The notes below the pieces were generated by a model. It did not search any database and had not been told where the DNA came from. It saw nothing but the letters and a program-made list of their open reading frames with translations. The position numbers and the translations under genes are program-made. A DNA stretch of 64,000 bases, taken from NCBI RefSeq assembly GCF_021390675.1, contig NZ_JAJEJV010000004.1, positions 2,294,001 to 2,358,000 of the forward strand, in the 5' to 3' direction. Source of the stretch: Dyella sp. 2HG41-7. Lineage in GTDB: Bacteria; Pseudomonadota; Gammaproteobacteria; Xanthomonadales; Rhodanobacteraceae. Shown one piece after another: positions 8,736 through 15,818 of the stretch; within the stretch, counting starts at the first letter, position 1; each line of letters opens with the position of its first letter.

Positions 8736-10163
8736 ATGTTTCTGGAACTCGATGGTGAGGGTCCGCACTACGCGCAACTGATGCGTGCGTTGAAGTCGGC
8801 GATTCTTGAGGGCCGCATGGCTGCCGGCTCCCGATTGCCGCCGACGCGCGAGCTTGCGGTGGAGCTTGGGTTGTCGCGCACGACGGTGCTGGCTGCGTAT
8901 GAGCAACTGCGCTCGGAAGGGTTTATCGACGGTCGCGTCGGCTCTGGCAGCTTTGTGGCGACCCTCAAGCTCACGCCTCAACAGCGACCCAGTGTGGAGT
9001 CGAGCGAGATCACGGTTTCGCGTTACGCAGAACGTTCGCGTCAGTTTCGTGAGCGCAATATCGGACGTCTGCATTTCGGTTTGCGTTACGACTTGCGTTA
9101 CGGCGACCCGATCACCAATCCATCGCTCAACGCATTGTGGGGACGCGAGTTGGCGCGCGCCGCCGCGTACTCGCAACTGACGATTACCGGTTCATGGGGT
9201 TTGCCCGCGTTGCGTCAGCAGATTTGCGACTATCTCGCGCGGCGACGCGGTTTGCAGGCCAAGCCGGAAGACATATTGATCGTTACCGGTACGCAGCAGG
9301 CATATGCCTTGTGCGCGCGTGTGCTGCTCGACGAAGGCGACACCGCAGTCATCGAAGAACCGCATTACTTCGGCGCGTATCACATCTTGGTTGCGCACGG
9401 CGCAACGTTGCACCCGGTGCGAACCGACGACGAAGGCTTGGTCTGCGACGAGCTGCCCGAGGCTGCGCCGAGGGCCATTTTTACGACGCCCTCGCATCAG
9501 TTCCCGACCGGCGCGGTGCTGTCGCTGCAGCGTCGCCTCGAACTGCTGCGATACGCCGCCGAAAAACGCTGCTGGATCGTTGAAGACGACTACGACGGCG
9601 AATTTCGTTACGACGCGCGCCCACTCGCCGCGTTGCGTTCGCTCGACGACGGCGATCGGGTGATTTACGCGGGGACGTTTTCCAAGACGCTCTTTGGCGC
9701 GTTGCGCTTAGGTTATCTCGTACTGCCCGCGGCGTTGCGCGAGGACATCATCACCGCCAAGTATCTGAGCGACATGTCGTCGCCTGGCATCGAGCAGGCT
9801 GCGCTCGCACATTTTATGGAAAACGGCGGGTTCGAGCGTCATCTTCGTCGCGCCAGCAAAGCGTTGCGGGCGCGACGCGAAGCCGTGATCGAAGGTTTGA
9901 AGCGTCACGCCGGTGACCGCGTGGAGATCGTCCATTCGCCGGCGGGTATGCACGTCGTTGCGTGGTTGAACGGCTATGATCACGCCCGCGCTGAAGCGCT
10001 GATCTCGTACGCCCACGATCGCGGGCTGGGCATCTATTCCATGGCGCCGCATTATCTCAACCCACCGGAACGTCCCGGCTTGCTGCTCGGTTATTGCAAC
10101 TTGTCGGTCGCGGAGTTGCGCGAGGCGATGCAGTTGCTGGGCGAATGTCTGGATGCGGTCTGA
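8736..10163 (+). CDS. MocR/PdxR-type GntR regulator with PLP aminotransferase-like domain
   Basis: A 475-residue fusion. Residues 10-75 are a GntR winged helix (SRLPPTRELAVELGLSRTTV). Residues 110-470 are a fold-type I aminotransferase-like domain with the PLP lysine at K317 (GTFSKTLFGALRLGY) and an EDDYDGEF motif. This is the MocR architecture, in which PLP or an aldimine acts as effector, as in PdxR and GabR. Such proteins usually control a neighbouring, often divergent, metabolic gene. The nearest divergent gene here is the XRE regulator, so the target is unclear. The protein is full length and all key PLP residues appear present. Confidence 0.9.
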   Translation: MFLELDGEGPHYAQLMRALKSAILEGRMAAGSRLPPTRELAVELGLSRTTVLAAYEQLRSEGFIDGRVGSGSFVATLKLTPQQRPSVESSEITVSRYAERSRQFRERNIGRLHFGLRYDLRYGDPITNPSLNALWGRELARAAAYSQLTITGSWGLPALRQQICDYLARRRGLQAKPEDILIVTGTQQAYALCARVLLDEGDTAVIEEPHYFGAYHILVAHGATLHPVRTDDEGLVCDELPEAAPRAIFTTPSHQFPTGAVLSLQRRLELLRYAAEKRCWIVEDDYDGEFRYDARPLAALRSLDDGDRVIYAGTFSKTLFGALRLGYLVLPAALREDIITAKYLSDMSSPGIEQAALAHFMENGGFERHLRRASKALRARREAVIEGLKRHAGDRVEIVHSPAGMHVVAWLNGYDHARAEALISYAHDRGLGIYSMAPHYLNPPERPGLLLGYCNLSVAELREAMQLLGECLDAV

Positions 10164-10276
10164 GGCGAAAGCCGATTTGCAGGTTCGTTGCGCATCAACT
10201 TGTTCTTGGATAGCGTTCACCACACTTCAGCGTGAGGGCTTTGAAGGCTTGCAACGCAGAACGATTTTCGAGATGT

Positions 10277-10318
10277 AAAACAAAACGCCCGACGATTTCT
10301 CGCCGGGCGTTTTGTTTT
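10277..10318 (-). terminator. rho-independent terminator of ssrA
   Basis: AAAACAAAACGCCCG (10277-10291) is the exact reverse complement of CGGGCGTTTTGTTTT (10304-10318). Read on the minus strand it is a GC stem followed by T-rich sequence just past the tmRNA 3' end. Because both arms carry A/T runs it could also end the MocR transcript from the other side. Confidence 0.85.
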
Positions 10319-10320
10319 AG

Positions 10321-10672
<352 letters not shown>

Positions 10673-10823
10673 GGGGAAAAAAGATCGCTTAAGCGTTGGT
10701 AAGTATACACGCTTGCGTTGTTGGGATTTGGAGCGGTGTTGCGTTGAATGATTGAAGTCGCTGGGCCCTGGCTTTGGCCGGGGCGACGATGTTTGATGGG
10801 TGACGAAATGCGCGCGTTGTTTT

Positions 10824-11318
10824 TTAAGCCGCGCGATTATGCGAACGCATGGTGCGCTGTTTTTCGCGCTGCCAGTCGCGCTCTTTTTCGGTGCTGCGTT
10901 TGTCGTGTTCTTGCTTGCCGCGCGCCAAGCCGATTTCCACTTTGACCTTGTTGCCTTTCCAGTACATAGCGATGGGCACCAAGGTGTAGCCTTTGCGTTC
11001 GACCGCGCCGATCAATTGATCGATCTCCTGGCGATGCAGCAACAGCTTGCGCGTACGCCGGTCCACCGGCACCACGTGCGTGGACGCGCTGATCAGCGGC
11101 GGAATGGAGGTGCCGACGAGGAAGATTTCGCCCTTCAAGACCACGGCATAGCCGTCGCCGAAGTTGATGCGGCCGGCGCGCAGTGCCTTCAGCTCCCAGC
11201 CGAGCAGGGCGACGCCCGCTTCAAAGCGCTGGTCGATGTGGTATTCATGCCGGGCACGCTTGTTGAGGGCGATCGTGCCGCCGGTCTCTTTTTTGTTCTT
11301 GTCCTTCGCTTTTGCCAT
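10824..11318 (-). CDS. smpB: SsrA-binding protein SmpB
   Basis: A 164-residue small basic protein that binds the tRNA-like part of tmRNA and brings it to stalled ribosomes. Family segments include [10 protein letters not shown] near residue 20, [16 protein letters not shown], and the beta-barrel core with [10 protein letters not shown]. The basic C-terminal tail ([14 protein letters not shown]) folds into the mRNA channel. It is next to ssrA, as in many proteobacteria, and divergent from ratA with about 80 bases between their starts. Confidence 0.97.
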   Translation of the reverse strand: MAKAKDKNKKETGGTIALNKRARHEYHIDQRFEAGVALLGWELKALRAGRINFGDGYAVVLKGEIFLVGTSIPPLISASTHVVPVDRRTRKLLLHRQEIDQLIGAVERKGYTLVPIAMYWKGNKVKVEIGLARGKQEHDKRSTEKERDWQREKQRTMRSHNRAA

Positions 11319-11399
11319 GTCCGTTAAACTTCGGGTCTATCGCCCCATGTAGGTTGCCGGTCGTCGGGCGAAACCTGGATTCTTGATAAAGAGGCTACT

Positions 11400-11831
11400 G
11401 TGATCGAAATCCGCCGCAGCGCCCTGGTGAAATACTCGCCGGCGCAGATGTTCGACCTGGTGAATGAGGTCGAAGCATACCCAAAGCGCTTCCCTTGGTG
11501 TGCGAGCGCCGAAGTGATCGAGCGTGGGGATAACATGCTGGTGGCGCGGCTCGATCTCAAGTTCGCCGGTTTCCACCACAGTTTCACGACACGCAACGTA
11601 ATCGATCGGCCTAAGCGCTTGCAGGTTAGCCTGGTCAACGGGCCTTTTCGCAGCCTGGATGGTTTGTGGGATTTCATCCCGTTGGGTGCGGACGGCTGCA
11701 AGGTCGCACTGGAGTTGGATTTCGATTATGCCGGCCGCCTGGGCGGCGCGGCGCTGAAGCTGGGTTTTCAGGGTTTGGCCAGCCGCATGGTCGACGATTT
11801 CTGCCGCGAGGCGGAGAAGGTGTATGGCTGA
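11400..11831 (+). CDS. ratA: RatA/PasT-type SRPBCC (START-like) protein
   Basis: A 143-residue protein of the polyketide cyclase/SRPBCC fold (SALVKYSPAQMFDLVNEVEAYP, VDDFCREAEKVYG). In E. coli the homologue (YfjG, RatA/PasT) was described both as a 70S-assembly-blocking toxin and as a persistence and ubiquinone-related factor, so its role is debated. It has a GTG start at 11400, preceded by AAAGAGG. It overlaps rnfH by eight bases. The smpB-ratA-rnfH-bamE order is the conserved gammaproteobacterial arrangement. Confidence 0.9.
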   Translation: MIEIRRSALVKYSPAQMFDLVNEVEAYPKRFPWCASAEVIERGDNMLVARLDLKFAGFHHSFTTRNVIDRPKRLQVSLVNGPFRSLDGLWDFIPLGADGCKVALELDFDYAGRLGGAALKLGFQGLASRMVDDFCREAEKVYG

Positions 11832-12099
11832 GCGCATCACCGTGGAGGTGGTTTGCGCCACGGCCGAACGTCAACTGCTGCGCACTGTGACGTTACCGGC
11901 CGGAAGCTCGGCGCTTGAAGCGATAGAGCAATCGGGCATTTTGAACGAGATGCCCGAGGTGCCGTTCGATGCATCGCGTCTGGGCATTTTTTCCAGACGC
12001 GTATCGGCCGATGAAACGCTGCACGATGGCGACCGGGTGGAAATCTACCGGCCGCTTACATTAGATCCGAAAGACGCGCGACGTCGCCGCGCAAGTTAG
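11824..12099 (+). CDS. rnfH: RnfH/RatB family ubiquitin-fold protein
   Basis: A 91-residue protein with the beta-grasp fold of the RnfH family: ITVEVVCATAERQ at the N-terminus, GSSALEAIEQSGIL, and DGDRVEIYRPLTLDPK at the C-terminus. Family function is not settled; it is named for association with Rnf clusters and as the RatB partner of RatA. The start codon lies within the last codons of ratA, so the two are translationally coupled. It ends 15 bases before the end of the convergent bamE. Confidence 0.92.
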   Translation: MAERITVEVVCATAERQLLRTVTLPAGSSALEAIEQSGILNEMPEVPFDASRLGIFSRRVSADETLHDGDRVEIYRPLTLDPKDARRRRAS

Positions 12100-12114
12100 G
12101 CGAGGCGAGGGCGA

Positions 12115-12576
12115 TCAGTTGCCGCCGTTGTTGTCGCCACCATTGTCACCGCCGCTGTCACCACCGCCGCTCTTGTCGCCAGAGGTATCGTTGACGTTGT
12201 AGTTGGTCTTGTACTTGCTGCTCTGCTGGACGAGCTTCTGCGCATCTTGGAAGTAGAGCGTGCCTTCGGTGCGAACGAGAACATCGTTGTTGAAGAACAG
12301 GCTCATGGACTGGGTCTTCATCTTTTCGCCACGATGCGAATAGGTGGAGACGTAATCCCAGCGGTTTTGATTGAAGGGCGTGGAGACCGATGGGGTGCCC
12401 AGCAGCACCAGTACCTGACGCTTGGTGAGACCCGGCTTCAGCTGTTCGCTCAGATTTTTGTCGATGGTCTTGTCGAACAAATTGCCCTGGGCGATATCGG
12501 GGGTATACACCAGATGGCAGCCGGCCAGCGAAATGGCCAGCGTGGCGTAGCCCAGCGTGCGAATCAGCTTTTGCAT
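12115..12576 (-). CDS. bamE: outer membrane assembly lipoprotein BamE (SmpA/OmlA)
   Basis: A 153-residue lipoprotein subunit of the BAM complex that inserts beta-barrel proteins. Residues 1-20 are a lipoprotein signal ending in the lipobox SLAGC (C20). The core follows the family pattern (HLVYTPDIAQGN, GLTKRQVLVLLGTP, FNQNRWDYV). The last 25 residues are a Gly/Asp/Asn-rich tail (GGGDSGGDNGGDNN) not found in E. coli BamE. The ATG at 12576 begins the lipoprotein signal; the much longer upstream frame overlaps fur and is spurious. It is divergent from fur, as is usual in this group. Confidence 0.95.
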   Translation of the reverse strand: MQKLIRTLGYATLAISLAGCHLVYTPDIAQGNLFDKTIDKNLSEQLKPGLTKRQVLVLLGTPSVSTPFNQNRWDYVSTYSHRGEKMKTQSMSLFFNNDVLVRTEGTLYFQDAQKLVQQSSKYKTNYNVNDTSGDKSGGGDSGGDNGGDNNGGN

Positions 12577-12651
12577 TCGTATGAAATCCGGATCGTGAAG
12601 GGTTGGATGATACACTAAAGGCTTGATTCCTCCGTGTATCGGGAGCTTGCG

Positions 12652-13065
12652 ATGGAGCAGGAAACTCAAGAACTCCGTAAAGCCGGGTTGAAGGTGACAC
12701 ACCCCCGGATGCGCATTCTCCAGATCTTCGAAGAAGACGGGGTTCGGCACCTGACTGCCGAAGACGTCTATAAGAAGCTGCTTGCGCACCAGGAGGACAT
12801 CGGCCTCGCCACGGTGTACCGGGTCCTTACCCAATTCGAGGCCGCCGGCATCCTCAGTAAGCACAACTTTGAGGGCGGGCAGGCGGTTTACGAACTGGAC
12901 CGTGGCCAACATCACGACCACATGATCGACGTTGACAGCGGAAAAGTGATCGAGTTCGTCAGCGAAGAGATCGAGCGCTTGCAGCGTGAAATTGCCGGCA
13001 AGTACGGCTACGAGATCCAGGACCACAGCCTGGTGCTGTACGTGCGGCCCCTCAAGCAGAAGTAA
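12652..13065 (+). CDS. fur: ferric uptake regulator Fur, cysteine-free variant
   Basis: A 137-residue iron-responsive repressor. The N-terminal winged helix is LRKAGLKVTHPRMRIL to ATVYRVLTQFEAAGI, with the dimerisation and metal-binding domain after residue 82. The conserved HHDH is at 87-90. The E. coli positions Cys93 and Cys96 are Asp93 and Ser96 here, and the whole protein contains no cysteine, so no structural CxxC zinc site is possible. The ATG at 12652 is chosen for the GGGAG seven bases upstream; a GTG at 12634 is in frame but unlikely. It is divergent from bamE. Confidence 0.96.
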   Translation: MEQETQELRKAGLKVTHPRMRILQIFEEDGVRHLTAEDVYKKLLAHQEDIGLATVYRVLTQFEAAGILSKHNFEGGQAVYELDRGQHHDHMIDVDSGKVIEFVSEEIERLQREIAGKYGYEIQDHSLVLYVRPLKQK

Positions 13066-13119
13066 CACCATGAGGACGGGGCGTTAACGCGCCTTCGGTC
13101 CGACTTTTCGTTCGCCCAT

Positions 13120-13157
13120 AAAAAAAGCCGCGGGAGGACTCCTGTCCGCCCTACGGC
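13120..13157 (-). terminator. intrinsic terminator of the candidate small RNA
   Basis: On the minus strand, GCCGT-A-GGG (13157-13149) pairs with CCCGCGGC (13134-13127), with an extended inner stem GGAC/GTCC and loop AGGA. Seven T follow. This gives direction to the small RNA. Confidence 0.8.
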
Positions 13158-13372
13158 TTACCGTTGTCTCTCGACGCGCAAGGTATTGGAGTTGCTCGCA
13201 ATACCCGCTCTTTGTCCAGACTCCGGCGGAATGGCTTCCTTGCCATTCTTCGAGCCCGCCGTCCCCACGGCTGACTCGTGCTCACCGTCTTGCGACGGTG
13301 GCTCCCCCACATCGATGGGACTGATCCTAACGAAGCCTTTACGAAGCTGGTATTGGAAAATTTCCTAGTTAC
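13120..13372 (-). ncRNA. candidate structured small RNA, unassigned family
   Basis: No protein frame explains this 250-bp gap. Read on the minus strand it contains successive strong hairpins. A 7-bp stem with a GCAA tetraloop occupies 13283-13300. GCCGT-GGGG-ACGGC lies near 13256-13270. GAATGGC-AAGGAA-GCCATTC occupies 13229-13248. GGTATTG pairs with CAATACC at 13182-13205, with an inner GAG/CTC. A final stem (13127-13157, inner GGAC-AGGA-GTCC) is followed by seven T at 13126-13120, a good terminator. It begins just past the stop of the sensor kinase on the same strand, so it may be an independent gene or a processed 3' UTR. A 6S-like or CsrA-titrating RNA is possible; I cannot assign it from sequence alone. 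The 5' end is uncertain. Confidence 0.6.
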
Positions 13373-13376
13373 AGTG

Positions 13377-14987
13377 TCACAAGTCACTGGTTTCTCTACG
13401 AGTTATGCTGCTTCGCAACAAAATGCGTAGGTGAACGCCCTGTTGATCGGGCCTCAGGCGGAACAATCCACCCAGGGAGGTAACGCGGTCGCGCATGCCC
13501 TGCAGACCTCGGCCGCCACGCGGAACGCGCTCGGGCAGGCCGATGCCGTTGTCGCGGATATCCAGAAGCGCCAGCGCCGATCCGGCGCGCTCGCCAATAC
13601 GCAGGCGTAGACGAAAATCCGTGGCCTGGGCGTGCTTCACCGCGTTGGTGGCGCTTTCCTGCGCCAGTCGATAGATGGCGGTGCGGATGTCCTCTTCGAG
13701 CAGGCGCGGATCGCCGTGCAATTCGGTGTGATAGCCCATGCCAGCGGTGGCGAGCAGGTCGCGGATCGGACCTTCGTCGAGGGCGCGCATCAAGCCGAAT
13801 TCGTCGAGCACGGCGGGACGCAGATCGTCGAGCAAGCGATGCAGTGCGCGGCGCATATGGCCGAGGATGCTGTTGATGGCGGTGCCGATATCTTCCATGC
13901 CGGCTTTCTGCAATCGACTCTGCGCGAGCTTGACGTGCGTTTGGATGGCGGTGAGGTTTTGGCCGAGTTCATCGTGCAATTCCGCGGCCATATGTCGGCG
14001 TTGGTTTTCTTCCGCCTGCATATTGCCGCGCGCGGCATCGCGCAGCTGGCGCGCGAGATGATCCAGACGTCTATTTACCGCGGCGAGATACACATTTTGT
14101 TCCGCCACGCGAGCGCTGCTGCGACGAAGCGCGTCGGTTGCGGAGCCGAGCATCAGCGCGCCGGTGCCGGCGACGGCAAAAAACATATGCGAGGAAGCGG
14201 TAGGCGTTACGTGCGTAAATACGCGGTCGACCAAGGTCATGCCGAGACTCGAGATAAGCATCGACAAACTCGCGCCGCGCCATCCATGTCGAAACGCGAA
14301 GAACAACACCGGCGCCAACGACAGAATGCGGGCGAATTCGCGTTGCGGTGCGGCCTGTTCCGTAAGGATCAACAAGATGACCAGCGCCGGCAGCATCACC
14401 AGCAAGCCGTCCATCAACAGCTCGGAAATCTCCTGCTTCGACGGGCGCGCGCGCCACAGCATGATCAAGGGCGGCACCAGCAACAGCAGGCCGACGTAGT
14501 TGCCGAGCATTTCGTCGCCCAGTGCTTGCAGCAGACCAGCGGGTGGCAGCTCGTGAACTACCGCCATCATCAGGGCGTCGGTGGCGGTGGCGGCGACGCC
14601 GGTAAAGCCGGCCGCGAGCAAGAGGCGCGAGACTTCTTCGGGATCGCGCATGCTTGCGCGCAGATTCGCGCGGCGCATCAGCCCAAGGCATAGCGCGACG
14701 ACCAGCGGTTGCGGAAGGTCGCCGTAAACAAACTCGCGCCAACCCAGCGCGTAGCCGTGCAAATAATCGATAAGCCCCGCGGCGGCCAGCTCACCGCCAA
14801 TCAACCACGGCCAATACCGCAACGGCGACAACAACAGAATGCCGAAGCGCAGGCCGAATTGAAGTGTCCAGTCGGGCTGCGAGGTCGGCCAGAGCAATGC
14901 CCAAAGCAGGCCATAGGCAAGACCCACAAGTGGGCCAGAAGGGAGATAGGGCAATGGTGATTTGAGTCGCATGCGCGGATGGTACAT
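13377..14987 (-). CDS. membrane sensor histidine kinase, MASE1-like sensor, NarX/UhpB type
   Basis: A 536-residue two-component kinase. Residues 15-285 hold about eight membrane helices resembling the MASE1 sensor (PLVGLAYGLLWALLWP, GILLLSPLRYWPWLIGGELAA). A coiled linker leads to a HisKA_3 dimerisation domain with the phospho-acceptor in AAELHDELGQNL (His338). The HATPase_c domain has AQESATNAVKHAQA, DIRDNGIGLP and GGRGLQGMRDRV. The ATG at 14987 (MYHPRMRLKS) is preferred, with GGAAGCGG upstream. The longest frame would start at 15032 and overlap the regulator's start codon. The partner is almost certainly the divergent NarL-type regulator at 15031. The signal is unknown. Confidence 0.88.
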   Translation of the reverse strand: MYHPRMRLKSPLPYLPSGPLVGLAYGLLWALLWPTSQPDWTLQFGLRFGILLLSPLRYWPWLIGGELAAAGLIDYLHGYALGWREFVYGDLPQPLVVALCLGLMRRANLRASMRDPEEVSRLLLAAGFTGVAATATDALMMAVVHELPPAGLLQALGDEMLGNYVGLLLLVPPLIMLWRARPSKQEISELLMDGLLVMLPALVILLILTEQAAPQREFARILSLAPVLFFAFRHGWRGASLSMLISSLGMTLVDRVFTHVTPTASSHMFFAVAGTGALMLGSATDALRRSSARVAEQNVYLAAVNRRLDHLARQLRDAARGNMQAEENQRRHMAAELHDELGQNLTAIQTHVKLAQSRLQKAGMEDIGTAINSILGHMRRALHRLLDDLRPAVLDEFGLMRALDEGPIRDLLATAGMGYHTELHGDPRLLEEDIRTAIYRLAQESATNAVKHAQATDFRLRLRIGERAGSALALLDIRDNGIGLPERVPRGGRGLQGMRDRVTSLGGLFRLRPDQQGVHLRILLRSSITRRETSDL

Positions 14988-15030
14988 GCGGACCGCTTCC
15001 GTCCGTCGTCCAGACTGATACAGTGCGGCC

Positions 15031-15666
15031 ATGCACAGTATTGTTCTGGTCGACGATCACGCCATTGTCCGCGAAGGGTTTAAACGGCTCATTGAAATGG
15101 AGCCGGACCTGGAGGTCGTGGCCGAATGCCGCAATGCCGACGACGCGGTGGAAGCCATCAGCCAGCGCCAGCCCGATCTGGTAGCGCTGGATCTGTCGTT
15201 GCCGGACGGCAGCGGGTTGCCGCTGATCGAACATTTGCGCAGTGTCGCTGCTGGCACGCGCATCGTGGTGCTGAGCATGCATGACGGCGAGCCTTATGTA
15301 TCCGAAGCGCTGCGGCGTGGCGCAAGTGGTTACGTCACCAAAGGCGTCGCGCCGGAAGAATTGGTGGCGGGCTTGCGCGCCGTGATGCGTGGCGAACAGT
15401 TTCTTAGTTCCGACCTGCGTCAGCGGCGCGCGGAGCGACCCAACGACACGCTCGATCCGATTGATCGGCTCACCGCTCGCGAGCATGAAGTGTTTTTGCT
15501 GTTGGCCGCCGGGCGCGCGCCGAAGCAAGTCGCCGCCGAATTGGGGATCGGACAGAAAACCGTGTACATCCATCGCGCAAGTTTGATGGGCAAGCTGGGG
15601 GCGGGATCGGAACTCGATCTTTATCGCATCGCCAGCGAACGAGGGTTGTTGCAAACGCGCACCTGA
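15031..15666 (+). CDS. NarL/FixJ-family response regulator
   Basis: A 211-residue regulator. The receiver domain (1-120) has the acidic pocket DD at 8-9, the phospho-acceptor D54 (VALDLSLPDGSG) and the conserved Lys in GYVTKGVAPEEL. A LuxR-type helix-turn-helix (about 143-200: LTAREHEVFLLLAAG, PKQVAAELGIGQKTVYIH) follows. The similarity to UhpA fits a UhpB-like partner kinase, which is encoded divergently with only about 43 bases between starts. That spacing puts both promoters in or next to coding sequence and favours autoregulation. Confidence 0.92.
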   Translation: MHSIVLVDDHAIVREGFKRLIEMEPDLEVVAECRNADDAVEAISQRQPDLVALDLSLPDGSGLPLIEHLRSVAAGTRIVVLSMHDGEPYVSEALRRGASGYVTKGVAPEELVAGLRAVMRGEQFLSSDLRQRRAERPNDTLDPIDRLTAREHEVFLLLAAGRAPKQVAAELGIGQKTVYIHRASLMGKLGAGSELDLYRIASERGLLQTRT

Positions 15667-15672
15667 CTTTAG

Positions 15673-15815
15673 TCCCCTCTCCCCTCCGGGGAGAGGGTTA
15701 GGGTGAGGGGCGGGGCTTGCCGGGAACTGCACGAATTGATTTTTTGATGTTGCGCACTCGCCAACATCGCGCGAGGTTGGCCCCTCACCCCAGCCCTCTC
15801 CCCGGAGGGGAGAGG
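15673..15815. repeat. inverted pair of GC-rich hairpin repeats between convergent genes
   Basis: CCCCTCTCCCCTCCGGGGAG with GAGGGTTAGGGTGAGGGG lies at about 15674-15710. Its near-exact reverse complement lies at 15781-15815 (CCCCTCACCCCAGCCCTCTC and CCGGAGGGGAGAGGG). Each unit is itself a hairpin (CTCCCC TCCG GGGAG), and the two units can pair over roughly 35 bases. They flank about 70 unique bases between the response regulator and recN. This looks like the widespread proteobacterial intergenic unit of this sequence, in an inverted doublet. Confidence 0.75.
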
Positions 15816-15818
15816 GAG

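Noticed and set aside
12115-13071. 318-codon minus frame covering bamE and fur
   Set aside because: Only its last 153 codons are BamE with a lipoprotein signal; the rest is the antisense of fur.
13120-13372. RNase P RNA, SRP RNA or 6S RNA at the structured locus
   Set aside because: The conserved RNase P and SRP core sequences are absent. A faint likeness to 6S (GGTGAGCA near one stem) was not enough to assign it.
13966-14743. Long overlapping frames opposite the sensor kinase and elsewhere in GC-rich genes
   Set aside because: They are antisense or out-of-frame shadows caused by high third-position GC and match no family.
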